The position numbers and the translations under genes were made by a program. Below, piece by piece: positions 34,852 through 46,962 of a DNA stretch of 64,000 bases. Each line of letters begins with the position of its first letter. Position 1 is the stretch's first letter. The stretch is from Litchfieldia stipae (GTDB taxonomy: Bacteria; Bacillota; Bacilli; Bacillales; Bacillaceae_L). The stretch lies in the NCBI RefSeq assembly GCF_014837155.1, contig NZ_JACYHA010000006.1, positions 154,568 through 218,567 of the forward strand. Reading direction: 5' to 3'. The notes beneath the pieces are model-generated. The model made no database searches and was not told the origin of the DNA. It was given only the letters and a program-made list of their open reading frames with translations.

Positions 34852-36432
34852 ATGTCGAAACAATCATTTTTACAAGGGACACTGATTTTAATTATAGCGG
34901 GACTTATTACAAGAGTCTTGGGTTTTATTAATCGAATTGTTGTTGCGAGGCTAATCGGTGAAGAGGGTGTAGGACTTTATATGATGGCAGTTCCCACCTT
35001 TGTACTTACTATTACCTTGACTCAAATTGGTCTACCAGTTGCCATTTCGAAATTAATTGCAGAAGCGGAGGCCAAAGGTGATCGTGCCAAAATCAAAAAA
35101 ATCCTCGTTGTTTCATTATCAATTACAGGAACACTTAGTTTAATTTTCACACCTGGAATGATTCTTTTAGCACCGATTTTATCTGAAACTGTGTTTACAG
35201 ATGCTAGGGTGTATTATCCGTTATTAGCGATTTCTCCGGTTGTACCCATTATTGCGTTATCATCGGTTTTACGTGGATACTTCCAAGGTCGGCAAAATAT
35301 GCGACCAGCTGCCATTTCTCAAGTAATTGAACAAGCCGTTAGAATAACACTAGTTGCTGTATGTACGAAAGCATTTCTACCATATGGAATTGAATATGCG
35401 GCTGCTGGAGCAATGATATCAGCCGTGATAGGAGAGCTTGTTTCCCTCTTCTACATGGTTTGGATGTTTAAAACAAAAAAACGAATCAAAGTTCGGTCAA
35501 ACTTTTTCAAAGCAGTTAAATCTGGCAAATCTACATTCAACGATTTAATGAGAATTGCCATACCAACCACAGGTAGTCGTCTTGTTGGTTCACTTTCTTG
35601 GTTCTTTGAGCCAATTGTTGTTGCCCAAAGCTTGGCACTTGCTGGCGTGGTTACTCATCTAGCAACAAGACAATATGGAGAGCTTACTGGATTTGCCATG
35701 CCATTATTATTCTTACCTTCTTTTATCACAGCTGCATTATCGACCTCACTTGTTCCAGCAATAAGTGAAGCAGCGGCTAAGAAGCAATCATTGTTAATTG
35801 AATATCGACTGAAGCAGGCTCTCCGCTTATCACTTGTTTCTGGAGGACTAGCAGTTGTTGTATTATATGTTTTTGCAGATCCAATTATGGAATTGATGTA
35901 TGGATCTAGTAACGCAGCTATATTCGTAAAGGTGATGGCACCATTTTTTATTTTTCATTACTTCCAAGGACCATTACAAGCAACTCTTCAAGCCCTTGAT
36001 TTAGCTAGAGCAGCAATGATTAATAGCATCATTGGCGCTGTTGTTAAAACAGCACTTATCTTCATTCTAGCTTCTCAACCCGCTCTTGGAATTATGGGTG
36101 CTGCCTTAGCAATTATGATTGGAATGGTGCTAGTTACATTACTCCATTTCTCTACGATTGTTAAAGTAATTTCTTATAGCTTCTATGTAAGAGATTATAT
36201 AAAAAGCTTCATAACGATGGTCGGTTCAGGCATTGTCGGGCATTACACGTATTTCTCACTTACTAATGAAATGACTCTAGCTTCAAGAACAATTATTGCT
36301 CTAGCTGCATGTACAATCGTTTATTGTCTGTTATTAATTGTTTTTAACTTAATAAAAAAGGAAGAAATGATCAGAATCCCATTCATCGGTCGTCCATTAG
36401 CTGTGTTTCTTCCTCAAAATAAAAACAAGTAA
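34852..36432 (+). CDS. spoVB: Stage V sporulation protein B, MOP-family flippase
   Basis: The product is 526 aa with about 14 hydrophobic segments across its length, and the family N terminus MSKQSFLQGTLILIIAGLITRVLGFINR. SpoVB belongs to the MOP/MurJ-like flippase superfamily and is needed for spore cortex synthesis, presumably moving lipid-linked cortex precursors across the forespore outer membrane. GTAGGGAA precedes the ATG. Confidence 0.93.
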   Translation: MSKQSFLQGTLILIIAGLITRVLGFINRIVVARLIGEEGVGLYMMAVPTFVLTITLTQIGLPVAISKLIAEAEAKGDRAKIKKILVVSLSITGTLSLIFTPGMILLAPILSETVFTDARVYYPLLAISPVVPIIALSSVLRGYFQGRQNMRPAAISQVIEQAVRITLVAVCTKAFLPYGIEYAAAGAMISAVIGELVSLFYMVWMFKTKKRIKVRSNFFKAVKSGKSTFNDLMRIAIPTTGSRLVGSLSWFFEPIVVAQSLALAGVVTHLATRQYGELTGFAMPLLFLPSFITAALSTSLVPAISEAAAKKQSLLIEYRLKQALRLSLVSGGLAVVVLYVFADPIMELMYGSSNAAIFVKVMAPFFIFHYFQGPLQATLQALDLARAAMINSIIGAVVKTALIFILASQPALGIMGAALAIMIGMVLVTLLHFSTIVKVISYSFYVRDYIKSFITMVGSGIVGHYTYFSLTNEMTLASRTIIALAACTIVYCLLLIVFNLIKKEEMIRIPFIGRPLAVFLPQNKNK

Positions 36433-36454
36433 CCTGTTGAAATGGTTACTTGTT
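36424..36454. terminator. Bidirectional terminator between spoVB and yrbG
   Basis: AACAAGTAACC pairs with GGTTACTTGTT (11 bp) around a 9-nt loop, followed by TTATTTTT on the plus strand. It overlaps the spoVB stop. Confidence 0.8.
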
Positions 36455-37093
36455 TTATTTTTCATCCTTTAAATCAATAAAAAAAGTTCCATTTGCATAA
36501 CTGCAAAAAGAGATTTGTTTTAAATCCTGATATCCTAGCTTACGAAGCTGTTGCCTTAGCCAAAGATTTGTTTTATCAATCTTCTTGAGACTATCCTCTT
36601 GAATTTTCCCATCTAAAATAAGTGGCCATTCGGTTGATTTATTATTTTTTTCTAATACCGACAGCTTCCCAGAAGGTTCTAAGATGGCAAATTCAACATC
36701 TGATACACTCTTTACATTTTTATCACGTAATTGAATTAATAAGTCATCAAAATTATATCTCTGTTTCCTCATGGCTTCTTCATCAATTTTCCCCTTATTG
36801 ATAATGAGTGAGGGCTTTCCATCCATTAACTCTCTAAATTTTTGGCTCTTTAGAGAGACAAAGGCAAGGGTGATTTGGATCGTCATTAATAATACCATTG
36901 GAAGAACAGTATGGAGGAGAGGTGAATCTGTTGATTCAATAGCTTGAACTGCCATTTCAGCAATCATAATAAATACCACCAAATCAAGGATGCTAAGTTC
37001 ACCGATTTCTCGTTTACCCATTAACCGAAAGATAATAACAATTAATACATACAAGAATAGTGTTCGAGCGACAATCGCGAGATAATCTTCCAA
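36455..37093 (-). CDS. DUF421 (YetF/YrbG) membrane protein
   Basis: The product is 212 aa. Three N-terminal membrane helices (about 5-25, 35-50, 60-80) are followed by the conserved MGKREIGELSILDLVVFI and a cytoplasmic DUF421 domain containing GKPSLIINKGKI and NFDDLLIQLRDKNV. The start is TTG after GGGGTG. Members of the family (YetF, YrbG) are linked to spore germination/envelope in Bacillus but have no fixed biochemical role. Location matches B. subtilis yrbG. Confidence 0.85.
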   Translation of the reverse strand: MEDYLAIVARTLFLYVLIVIIFRLMGKREIGELSILDLVVFIMIAEMAVQAIESTDSPLLHTVLPMVLLMTIQITLAFVSLKSQKFRELMDGKPSLIINKGKIDEEAMRKQRYNFDDLLIQLRDKNVKSVSDVEFAILEPSGKLSVLEKNNKSTEWPLILDGKIQEDSLKKIDKTNLWLRQQLRKLGYQDLKQISFCSYANGTFFIDLKDEK

Positions 37094-37267
37094 TCGAATG
37101 CACCCCTTACGTTATAATCACAAACCATTCCTACTTTAGTTTCCACATAAGTTGTGAAAACATAATCAGAAGGATTTTCCAGTTCTATTTATTTTTGGAC
37201 ATGAATATGCTCGTACTAGGACAGTTCTGTTGTCTATAGACTCATTTTTCCGGGAGGAGGATAAAAA

Positions 37268-37648
37268 ATGAAGAAAATTGGATTAGCTACAGTGTACGGG
37301 GTTGCAGCGGTTTTTATCATTATATTAGTAGCAAGTGTCATTTTTTCACTCTTACTAAGATTCACTTCGCTTCAAGAAGGCTCATTGACTTGGTTAATAC
37401 TTGCAATCTCATTTTTAGCGTTATTTATTGGTGGATTTGTTTCTGGTGGAAAAGGAAAGGAAAAGGGTTGGTTAATGGGAGGAGCTACTGGACTTTTATT
37501 TAGCTTAATCGTTTTTCTTTTTCAGTATTTGGGACATGATGCGGTTTTCTCAACAGAGCAAAGCGTCTACCATATCGGATTCCTAGCAACGGCAATGATT
37601 GGTGGGATCTTTGGAGTTAACATGACAACTCCTTCCCGCACGATGTAA
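37268..37648 (+). CDS. TIGR04086-family membrane protein (YrzE-like)
   Basis: The product is 126 aa with four hydrophobic helices (about 5-30, 40-60, 68-90, 100-118) separated by short loops, including GGFVSGGKGKEKGWLMGG, the family signature. GGGAGGAGG precedes the ATG. Function unknown; B. subtilis yrzE lies in the same place next to yrbG and yajC. Confidence 0.8.
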   Translation: MKKIGLATVYGVAAVFIIILVASVIFSLLLRFTSLQEGSLTWLILAISFLALFIGGFVSGGKGKEKGWLMGGATGLLFSLIVFLFQYLGHDAVFSTEQSVYHIGFLATAMIGGIFGVNMTTPSRTM

Positions 37649-37655
37649 TTAGGAT

Positions 37656-37687
37656 AAAGGGTAGTTCCATTTAGGAAACTACCCTTT
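37656..37687. terminator. Bidirectional terminator between yrzE and yajC
   Basis: AAAGGGTAGTTCC pairs with GGAAACTACCCTTT with one bulged base, then TTTTCTTT on the plus strand. Confidence 0.8.
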
Positions 37688-37700
37688 TTCTTTGATTATG

Positions 37701-37964
37701 TTAGTCGTTTTTCACATCACGAATTGCTTGACGATCGTATGTAAGACGAGTACTATCACCAGCTTTAATGATAACCTTATCTTCATCAATACCATCAACG
37801 ATTCCATGCATACCACCAATCGTCACGACCTTATCGCCTTTTTTAAGATCTGATTGCATTTGTGCAACAGCCTTTTGACGTTTTTGTTGTGGACGAATTA
37901 ATAGGAAGTAAAAAATCGCAAACATTAAGATTAATGGACCAACTGTTCCTAAGATACCTTCCAT
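37701..37964 (-). CDS. yajC: Preprotein translocase subunit YajC
   Basis: The product is 87 aa. A single membrane helix (about 6-24, LGTVGPLILMFAIFYFLLI) is followed by RPQQKRQK, the family hallmark, and a small beta-rich cytoplasmic domain with GDKVVTIGGMHG. It binds SecDF. It follows tgt by about 130 nt, as in B. subtilis (yrbF). Confidence 0.93.
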   Translation of the reverse strand: MEGILGTVGPLILMFAIFYFLLIRPQQKRQKAVAQMQSDLKKGDKVVTIGGMHGIVDGIDEDKVIIKAGDSTRLTYDRQAIRDVKND

Positions 37965-38098
37965 TTATGTTTCACTCCTTTCATGTTGAATTTGACTTTC
38001 AACTTTCACCCTATACAAAATGAATAGTCAAAAACGAATGATAACGGAATTTACGTATAACTGAATTTGACTAACGTTAGCTCCACTACCGTCACAAG

Positions 38099-40340
<2,242 letters not shown>

Positions 40341-40398
40341 CATGTTCACCTATTTCACAAGTTATCCTAGTAGGACACAATCAGTCCCACCTTTAATT

Positions 40399-40590
40399 TT
40401 ATCGAAAACGTCCAATGACATAAAAGACGAGCGATAAGATGATGCTTACAACAATCGAAGTCACAATTGGAAAATACACAGTCGTGTTCCCTTTTTTGAA
40501 GACGATATCACCTGGTAGTTTACCAATAAATTGCCATATCAATCCGATGATGACAAAAACAATCCCGATAATAATAAACATTTTCCCCAT
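40399..40590 (-). CDS. DUF2905 small membrane protein (YrzS-like)
   Basis: The product is 63 aa with two hydrophobic helices (about 3-21 and 40-60) around GKLPGDIVFKKGNTTVYFPI, the DUF2905 signature. Function unknown. It lies 4 nt after ruvB, so it is co-transcribed with ruvAB. Confidence 0.85.
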   Translation of the reverse strand: MGKMFIIIGIVFVIIGLIWQFIGKLPGDIVFKKGNTTVYFPIVTSIVVSIILSLVFYVIGRFR

Positions 40591-40594
40591 CTTC

Positions 40595-41596
40595 TCACTC
40601 CTTTGGGAAGTCCATTTGAAAATGCTTGTATACCTGATCAGTCACAATTCGTCCGCGTGGAGTTCGCTGTAGAAAACCAATTTGCAATAAGTATGGCTCA
40701 TATACATCTTCAATTGTATGTGATTCTTCGCCAATCGTCGCTGCAATCGTATCTAAGCCAACTGGCCCCCCACGAAATTTCTCAATGATTCCTTTAAGTA
40801 ATTTATGGTCAATATGATCTAATCCTAAACGGTCTACCTGGAGTAATTCTAACGAGGAATGGGCTAATTCTTCAGTAATAATACCATTCCCACTTACTTG
40901 CGCATAATCTCGCACTCGCCTTAGTAAGCGATTCGCAATACGCGGTGTCCCTCTTGAACGCCTTGCTACTTCGATTGCCGCTATTGGATCAATTTCAACA
41001 TCAAGGATCAATGCGGTTCGCTCAACTATATCTGCAAGCTGTTCCTCATTATAGTACTCAAGTCTGCTTAACACTCCAAATCGATCTCGAAGTGGTGCTG
41101 ACAACATCCCTGCTCGCGTAGTTGCTCCTACTAATGTGAAGGGCGGTAGATCCAGTCGGACTGAACGAGCACTTGGCCCCTTCCCAATCACGATATCCAA
41201 ACAGAAATCCTCCATCGCTGGGTACAGGACTTCCTCAACTGAACGTTGCAGGCGATGAATTTCATCAATAAATAGCACATCTCCTGGTTCAAGAGCAGTT
41301 AAAATCGCAGCAAGATCTCCAGGCCTCTCAATCGCTGGACCTGAAGTGGTTCGAATATTAACACCCATCTCACCAGCGATAATCGTAGCAAGCGTCGTCT
41401 TTCCAAGACCTGGTGGACCATATAATAAGACATGATCTAAGGTTTCTTGCCGCATTTTTGCCGCTTTAATAAAGATTGCAAGGTTTTCCTTCACCTTTGT
41501 TTGACCAATATATTGATCAAGTGTCTGGGGTCTTAGACTTTGTTCAAATGACGATTCTTCGTAGTCGGTTTCACCAGAAACTAGACGATCCTCCAT
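40595..41596 (-). CDS. ruvB: Holliday junction branch migration ATPase RuvB
   Basis: The product is 333 aa. Walker A is [12 protein letters not shown], Walker [10 protein letters not shown], sensor 1 [11 protein letters not shown], and the C-terminal winged helix has [16 protein letters not shown]. It drives branch migration with RuvA. It lies 12 nt after ruvA. No ruvC neighbour, as expected for Bacilli, which use RecU. Confidence 0.98.
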   Translation of the reverse strand: MEDRLVSGETDYEESSFEQSLRPQTLDQYIGQTKVKENLAIFIKAAKMRQETLDHVLLYGPPGLGKTTLATIIAGEMGVNIRTTSGPAIERPGDLAAILTALEPGDVLFIDEIHRLQRSVEEVLYPAMEDFCLDIVIGKGPSARSVRLDLPPFTLVGATTRAGMLSAPLRDRFGVLSRLEYYNEEQLADIVERTALILDVEIDPIAAIEVARRSRGTPRIANRLLRRVRDYAQVSGNGIITEELAHSSLELLQVDRLGLDHIDHKLLKGIIEKFRGGPVGLDTIAATIGEESHTIEDVYEPYLLQIGFLQRTPRGRIVTDQVYKHFQMDFPKE

Positions 41597-41608
41597 CCTG
41601 TTCTCCCC

Positions 41609-42223
41609 CTACTTTAAAAGCTTTTGTAATGCCTTTTTAATATATTGATCGGTTGTCATCACTTCAGAAATCAGCTGTGGTACGACTTTATTAATTTCAC
41701 GTTCGGCAAAGCCTAGAACCTTCAGAGCCTCAACTGCTTCTTCTAGTGCAGTTGATGGAGTCTGTGGATTCACTTCTGCTTCATAATCTTCAGCAAACAA
41801 ATCAATCTCTGGATGTGAAATTAAGTCTGTTAGCTTCCCTTTTAAGTCTAAAATCATCTGACGTGCGGTTTTCTTTCCTACACCCGGAAACTTCACAAGA
41901 TATTTCTCATCTTCATTCTCAATCGCAGAAACAACCTGTTGAACTTGTCCTGAAGCTAATATTGCTAAACCACCCTTTGGACCAATTCCCGATACATTTA
42001 ACAGCTTAACAAATAAAGCTCTCTCTTCACGAGTCTTGAATCCGTATAATGCGAGTACATCTTCTCGTACATGTTGATATGTATAAACAGTCACAAGCTC
42101 CTTCGCATTTTTACGGAACACAAATGGATTAGGCGTGTAGACTAAATAACCAATTTGATTACTCTCAATAACAATATATTCTGGATTTACATAATCAATG
42201 TATCCTTTAATAAACTCTATCAC
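41609..42223 (-). CDS. ruvA: Holliday junction branch migration protein RuvA
   Basis: The product is 204 aa. OB-fold N-terminal domain (1-62), tandem helix-hairpin-helix motifs ([11 protein letters not shown] and [13 protein letters not shown]), and a C-terminal RuvB-binding domain (about 158-204). It holds the junction open as a tetramer. Confidence 0.97.
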   Translation of the reverse strand: MIEFIKGYIDYVNPEYIVIESNQIGYLVYTPNPFVFRKNAKELVTVYTYQHVREDVLALYGFKTREERALFVKLLNVSGIGPKGGLAILASGQVQQVVSAIENEDEKYLVKFPGVGKKTARQMILDLKGKLTDLISHPEIDLFAEDYEAEVNPQTPSTALEEAVEALKVLGFAEREINKVVPQLISEVMTTDQYIKKALQKLLK

Positions 42224-42304
42224 TTACAATAATCTCTCCTCTTCTTTGCTGTACCCCATTTTATCATATTCATTAGAAAAAGACACAGCAATCAACAATA
42301 AAAA

Positions 42305-42330
42305 AGACTAGGAGATGGACTCACTAGTCT
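42305..42330 (-). terminator. Terminator of bofC
   Basis: On the minus strand AGACTAG pairs with CTAGTCT across a 12-nt loop and is followed by TTTTT, 17 nt past the bofC stop. Confidence 0.7.
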
Positions 42331-42346
42331 ACTAAGTACTTAAATT

Positions 42347-42856
42347 TCATGGAGATGAGGTGTATGTACGATATGTTTCGAGCACATTAATGTATTCTGC
42401 TTTATTTCCGACCTTAATTCCTTTTTTCAATAAATTATGCTGTCTGCTCTCCAGTTTTTCCACATCAATCTGGAAGAAGGATTGAATGACTTTATTAGAT
42501 GAGTTTGGTTTTCCATCAAAAATGGTTAATACACCTTCATCACTAATTCCAAAATATCCATTCGATTTCAGAAGAGGAGAAATATCATCAACATGCTGTT
42601 GAAACACGACCTGCTCTTCATCGTGATGAATCAACTGCCAATCTTCATATTGTGCCCAAAAATCCTCCATCGCCCATATGGTTTCCTCAAGGATTTCCTC
42701 GCTGACCTCACCATCTAAATACACGCGTTCCAAAATAACAGTTAACGTTAATGGATCGTTGATATCATTAGGCACATCCATCTCTGGTTGACCAGTAAAT
42801 GCAGATAATAAGAAAAGAACTCCGACCATTATTGAATATATAAGCATACGTAACAT
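42347..42856 (-). CDS. bofC: Forespore regulator BofC
   Basis: The product is 169 aa with a signal peptide (about 1-20, LIYSIMVGVLFLLSAF). The body includes LTVILERVYLDGEVSEE and FFQIDVEKLESRQ, matching BofC. In B. subtilis, BofC made in the forespore restrains SpoIVB, the protease that starts sigma-K activation through SpoIVFA (also in this window). GAGGTGAT precedes the ATG and a sigma-G-like promoter lies upstream. Confidence 0.9.
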   Translation of the reverse strand: MLRMLIYSIMVGVLFLLSAFTGQPEMDVPNDINDPLTLTVILERVYLDGEVSEEILEETIWAMEDFWAQYEDWQLIHHDEEQVVFQQHVDDISPLLKSNGYFGISDEGVLTIFDGKPNSSNKVIQSFFQIDVEKLESRQHNLLKKGIKVGNKAEYINVLETYRTYTSSP

Positions 42857-42895
42857 ACTATCACCTCACACTTGGATAAATCTTACTAAATCATC

Positions 42896-42925
42896 TGATA
42901 TGACTAGTTTGACCACTTCTATTCG
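42896..42925 (-). promoter_or_regulatory. Sigma-G type promoter of bofC
   Basis: On the minus strand CGAATA, 17 nt and CATATCA are close to the forespore sigma-G consensus (TGAATA, CATACTA), 40 nt upstream of bofC. bofC is sigma-G controlled in B. subtilis. Confidence 0.6.
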
Positions 42926-42972
42926 TTTTATCCAAAATTTATCAATTTCATTTTTAGATCATAATAAAAAGC

Positions 42973-42991
42973 AGTCAGCACTAGGCTGACT
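42973..42991 (-). terminator. Terminator of coxA
   Basis: AGTCAGC and GCTGACT pair around a 5-nt loop, followed on the minus strand by GCTTTTTATT. Confidence 0.75.
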
Positions 42992-43005
42992 ACTTTGGCC
43001 TACAT

Positions 43006-43956
43006 TTAGCGATTGTTTGTTGTTTCAAATGGACGACGTACAGTTTGTCCAATATTTTCAAATAAATCGCCAAGATCATTATCAATTGTGTCTCTTGTTG
43101 TTTCACCATTTCTCATATCGTTATTGATGTCACGAACACGAGTATATGTCGCTTCATCAGTTACAACATGGATATCTTTTCCTTTAGCTAATGACTTAAC
43201 TGTCTTCTCGACCTCATTCGTTACATTCTTATCATTATCATCATTTGTGTCAATTGCAACTAACACATTATTGCCCATAATAACCGCATGAGCATCTTCA
43301 ACATGATTAATTTTTTCTACACGTTCAACAATTCGATCTGTTAGATTGCCGTTATAAGTGTTGTAGTATGCAGACGATCTCGGACGGTCCGTTGTATTAT
43401 TAATGTGACCATGATAATTCGTATCAGCATATCCGTGACCATTGTGAGTTAATGTACGGTTTCCTTGCTGTGAATAAGGATTCCCTGGTGTTGGATATGG
43501 ATCAACATTACGTGTCCCAAATGTTGAATGACGGTCTCGCTCTACTGTATTCCCAGTATTTTGGTTACGATTAGGGTTATATCGTAATCCACTAAAAAAA
43601 TTATTATTTAAACGCCCTTCATCATTGTTATTGATTCGTGCTTGTGAATCACGATTGTTTCCTAACGTGCCAAAGTTACCGTTTCTGTTAGTTGTGTTAT
43701 TTCTGTTTGTGCGTGCACCACCACGATTATTATCATCACCCGCACGATCTAACAGTTCAGTAATAGGACCATCATTGTCTGTCATTGTCCTCGCATTGCC
43801 ATTTCGGTTCGTGTTTTCGTTTGAGTAATAACCAATAGGTCTTGTCGCCTCTGTTTTGTAATTAGTATCCATTGCACTGTTGTTATTGCCAGCACAACCT
43901 ACTAAACCACCCATCATCATTGCTGTTGCAGACAAAGTAACTAATGTTTTTCTCAA
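43006..43956 (-). CDS. coxA: Spore lipoprotein CoxA (YhcN/YlaJ family)
   Basis: The product is 316 aa. A lipoprotein signal ends in LVGC (Cys about 21). A low-complexity Asn/Arg/Gly-rich middle (about 25-195) is followed by the YhcN/YlaJ domain (about 205-290: RIVERVEKINHVEDAHAVIMGNNVLVAID). In B. subtilis CoxA (YrbB) is a forespore-made cortex protein encoded next to safA, as here. The TTG at 43956 is chosen because GAGGGGG then has proper spacing. The Asn-rich spacer is longer than usual for the family. Confidence 0.85.
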   Translation of the reverse strand: MRKTLVTLSATAMMMGGLVGCAGNNNSAMDTNYKTEATRPIGYYSNENTNRNGNARTMTDNDGPITELLDRAGDDNNRGGARTNRNNTTNRNGNFGTLGNNRDSQARINNNDEGRLNNNFFSGLRYNPNRNQNTGNTVERDRHSTFGTRNVDPYPTPGNPYSQQGNRTLTHNGHGYADTNYHGHINNTTDRPRSSAYYNTYNGNLTDRIVERVEKINHVEDAHAVIMGNNVLVAIDTNDDNDKNVTNEVEKTVKSLAKGKDIHVVTDEATYTRVRDINNDMRNGETTRDTIDNDLGDLFENIGQTVRRPFETTNNR

Positions 43957-44091
43957 GCGCAAATACCCCCTCTATAGGCTTCGCATCAAAAAAAGAAGCA
44001 AGAAACAAATCCCTTTTTTGACGCTCATATATAGAGTGTCTTGAAAAACCATTATTTATAGCTGTTAGTTATTTGAAGCCACAAACAGAAA

Positions 44092-44121
44092 AAAGCTAAA
44101 CTGAGTGCTCAGCTTAGCTTT
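44092..44121 (-). terminator. Terminator of safA
   Basis: On the minus strand AAAGCTAAGCTGAG pairs with CTCAGTTTAGCTTT (one G-U), then TTT. It is 12 nt past the safA stop. Confidence 0.7.
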
Positions 44122-44132
44122 GGATGAACGAT

Positions 44133-45677
44133 TTAATCATCATCTTCATCGTCAAAATCAGGGTATTCAAACATTCCTCGTGTTGGATCAAAAGGATTTA
44201 CTCCGTTTGCAGGCATTCCATATCCTGGCATTGCTCCTGGATAGCCTGGTGCTTGTGGCATTCCCATTCCCGGCATTGCTCCTGGGTAACCTGGTGCTTG
44301 TGGCGTTCCCATTCCTGGCATTGCCCCTTGATAACCTGGTGCTTGTGGCATTCCCATTCCCGGCATTGCTCCTGGATAACCTGGTGCTTGTGGCATTCCC
44401 ATTCCCGGCATTGCTCCTGGATAACCTGGTGCTTGTGGCATTCCCATTCCTGGCATTGCTCCTGGATAACCTGGTGCTTGTGGCATTCCCATTCCTGGCA
44501 TTGCTCCTGGATAACCATGAACTGGTGCACCGAAACCAGGAACTTGAGCAGGCAATGTTTGCGGAGTACTTACTGGTTTTGGACCACCACAACCGCAATC
44601 TTTGCCACCTGCTGTTGTTGGAATTCCGGGTCCCATCCCTTGAATTGGGTAAGGTGCTGGAGCTGGTAATGGTTGATAACCTATCGGTGCTCCTTGTGGA
44701 AACGGAGCAGGTTGATACCCTACAGATGCTCCTTGTGGTGCATATGGATAATCGTCACCATCAAAGCCCATTTCATCAGCAGGACTAGGTTCTGGGTAAC
44801 CTTGGTATTGCGCTCCCGCAACTTGTGAAGGTGCATATCCACCATATGGTGCTGGAATAAATGGTGCTCCATTAGCTGGCATCCCCGGATTCCACGGTGG
44901 TGCTGGTGGTAAATCAATATCATCTTCATCATACTCAACAGGAATATTTGGTTGGAAACCTTGAGCTGGTGCTACTGGCGCATATCCTTCCCCTACTGGT
45001 GGTGCTGGGAATGGTGCTCCTTGTGGTGGATAGCAGTCAAATCCTGCTCCAGGCATGACAGGTGTAATTGGCTGACAATAAGGATCGTTCACATCAGTTG
45101 CTGGTGCAACAGGCATCTGAGGTGCTGCTTCTGGGAATTTTGGCATTTCAGGCATTTTTGGAGGTGCAACATCCTCAACGGATTCGACCTCGTCTACTTC
45201 TGGTTTCATCATTCCTGGTAAAATGTTTGCTGGAGCTGGTGGCATATTAATTTCTGGAGCGAAATTCCAATTATGGATATCAACATCAACCTGTGTTGGC
45301 ATCTTTGGAACATAAGGTGCTTTAGGTGGTAGATTATTATCGAGATCTTTTTTAGGTAGAGTTTCTTCTACATCCATTACTGGTAAAGGCTGTGGGGAGA
45401 GATCCTTGTACGGATGCTCCGCTTTTACTTCCTCTTTCTTTACTTGAGCTTCTTTAATCACTGTTTCTTTAATAGGGCTAATATTCGCATTTGCATTGGC
45501 CTTTGCTTCCTTCTTCACATGAACATTCCCACTCGGGATTTTTATTTTCATCCCAGGCATAATCATATCAGGATTGCTCAGTTGGGAATTCAGCTTTTTT
45601 AATTCTTCGAAATCTACGCCATATTTTTGAGATATTTTCCAAAGAGTATCTCCTTTTTGCACTATATGGATTTTCAC
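44133..45677 (-). CDS. safA: Spore morphogenetic protein SafA
   Basis: The product is 514 aa. The N-terminal LysM domain (about 2-48: IHIVQKGDTLWKISQKYGV, MIMPGMKIKIPSG) targets the spore cortex/coat interface. A charged linker follows, then a long Pro/Gly/Met-rich region. Near the C terminus a 15-residue unit (GYPGAMPGMGMPQAP) is repeated about seven times, and the protein ends in an acidic EYPDFDDEDDD. A short C-G-C-G-G segment lies just before the repeats. SafA organises inner-coat assembly around SpoVID. Start is GTG after GGAGGGG. Confidence 0.9.
   Translation of the reverse strand: MKIHIVQKGDTLWKISQKYGVDFEELKKLNSQLSNPDMIMPGMKIKIPSGNVHVKKEAKANANANISPIKETVIKEAQVKKEEVKAEHPYKDLSPQPLPVMDVEETLPKKDLDNNLPPKAPYVPKMPTQVDVDIHNWNFAPEINMPPAPANILPGMMKPEVDEVESVEDVAPPKMPEMPKFPEAAPQMPVAPATDVNDPYCQPITPVMPGAGFDCYPPQGAPFPAPPVGEGYAPVAPAQGFQPNIPVEYDEDDIDLPPAPPWNPGMPANGAPFIPAPYGGYAPSQVAGAQYQGYPEPSPADEMGFDGDDYPYAPQGASVGYQPAPFPQGAPIGYQPLPAPAPYPIQGMGPGIPTTAGGKDCGCGGPKPVSTPQTLPAQVPGFGAPVHGYPGAMPGMGMPQAPGYPGAMPGMGMPQAPGYPGAMPGMGMPQAPGYPGAMPGMGMPQAPGYQGAMPGMGTPQAPGYPGAMPGMGMPQAPGYPGAMPGYGMPANGVNPFDPTRGMFEYPDFDDEDDD
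44213..44520 (-). repeat. Tandem 45-bp repeat inside safA
   Basis: About seven near-identical 45-bp units encode GYPGAMPGMGMPQAP with a few substitutions (one GYQ unit, one GMGT). The repeat makes long open frames on the other strand and in shifted frames, which are artefacts. Confidence 0.9.
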
Positions 45678-45810
45678 GTGATTTTCCCCTCCTGTACATA
45701 AGTCTATACATACTATGTGACGTTAGGCAAAATGCCACTAATCTTCAACAAAACTTATGCTAAAACGGGAAAGATTATGATTAACTTCGAATGAAACAGT
45801 GACAAATAAA

Positions 45811-45849
45811 AAAGGCTAAATGAGTCCATTAAGAAATCATTCAGCCTTT
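45811..45849 (-). terminator. Terminator of the nadBCA operon
   Basis: On the minus strand AAAGGCTGAATGA pairs with TCATTTAGCCTTT (one G-U) across a 13-nt loop, followed by TTT and a T-rich stretch, just past the nadA stop. Confidence 0.75.
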
Positions 45850-45853
45850 ACCT

Positions 45854-46960
45854 TTAATGTTGAAGCATTCGTTCTAATGCAAGGATAGCATCCTTAGAGG
45901 TTTGCTCATCAACTTTTATTTGGTTTGTAGTTAATCCTTTTTCTACATTCTCTAATGTCCATAGTAGATGTGGGAGGTCAATTCGATTCATTGTTAGACA
46001 AGGACACATATTTTGATTAAGAGAGATGATTTCCTTGTCAGGATGTTGATCAATAATCCGTTTTACAAGATTCATTTCTGTGCCAATTGCCCATTTGCTG
46101 CCTGTTGGTGCATTATTGATTGTATCAATAATATATTTTGTAGATCCAGCATCATCTGAAAGGGCAACAACCTCTCTCGAACATTCAGGATGAACTATAA
46201 TTCTCATATCTGGTTTTGCTGCTCTTACTTCTTTAATATTATTTACAGTGAAATTCTCATGTACTGAACAATGACCTTTCCATAGGATCACTTTCACATC
46301 ATCAAGATTTCCTTCAAACTCAAATTGGTTTGTAATCGGATTCCATACAGCCATTTGATCTAGTGGAACCCCAAGGTCAAACGCCGTATTTCTTCCTAAG
46401 TGCTGATCAGGTAAGAAGAGGATTCTTTTCTTCTGTGTAAATGCCCATTCTACCATTTCTTTCGCATTAGATGATGTCACAGTAGCACCACCATTTTTGC
46501 CAACAAACGCTTTAATTGCAGCAGTAGAATTTACATATGTTAATGGTAGAATGGTGTCTCCAAACCTCTCCATTAACACGTCCCAGCACTTTTCTGTTTG
46601 CTCCATGTTTGCCATATCTGCCATCGAACAGCCTGCACGCATATCAGGTAAAATGACAATTTGGTCTTCTGTTGTCAAAATGTCTGCAGTCTCAGCCATA
46701 AAATGAACACCACAAAAAACAATATATTTTGCTTCCTTATTCTTAGCTGATACTTGGGCTAATTGTAAGGAATCCCCTGTTGAATCAGCAAATTTTATTA
46801 CTTCATCCTTTTGATAATGATGCCCTGGAATAAACAAAGATTTCCCCATCTTTTCTTTAATTTCTACTACACGTGCCTCCATTTCTTCCATCGACAAATA
46901 CTTATAAGACTCAGGCATCATTTGATTCTGTTCATTTTTCAATACATCTAATAAATTCAT
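45854..46960 (-). CDS. nadA: Quinolinate synthase
   Basis: The product is 368 aa. Fe-S cluster cysteines are in [24 protein letters not shown] and CPCLTMNRI. The conserved [16 protein letters not shown] and [12 protein letters not shown] are also present. It condenses iminoaspartate with dihydroxyacetone phosphate to quinolinate. It follows nadC by 2 nt in the nadB-nadC-nadA operon. Confidence 0.97.
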   Translation of the reverse strand: MNLLDVLKNEQNQMMPESYKYLSMEEMEARVVEIKEKMGKSLFIPGHHYQKDEVIKFADSTGDSLQLAQVSAKNKEAKYIVFCGVHFMAETADILTTEDQIVILPDMRAGCSMADMANMEQTEKCWDVLMERFGDTILPLTYVNSTAAIKAFVGKNGGATVTSSNAKEMVEWAFTQKKRILFLPDQHLGRNTAFDLGVPLDQMAVWNPITNQFEFEGNLDDVKVILWKGHCSVHENFTVNNIKEVRAAKPDMRIIVHPECSREVVALSDDAGSTKYIIDTINNAPTGSKWAIGTEMNLVKRIIDQHPDKEIISLNQNMCPCLTMNRIDLPHLLWTLENVEKGLTTNQIKVDEQTSKDAILALERMLQH

Positions 46961-46962
46961 TA

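Noticed and set aside
44105..44788. Long open frames on the plus strand and shifted minus frames across the safA repeat region
   Set aside because: They are caused by the 45-bp tandem repeat, which lacks stops in several frames; they have no ribosome sites and low-complexity products.
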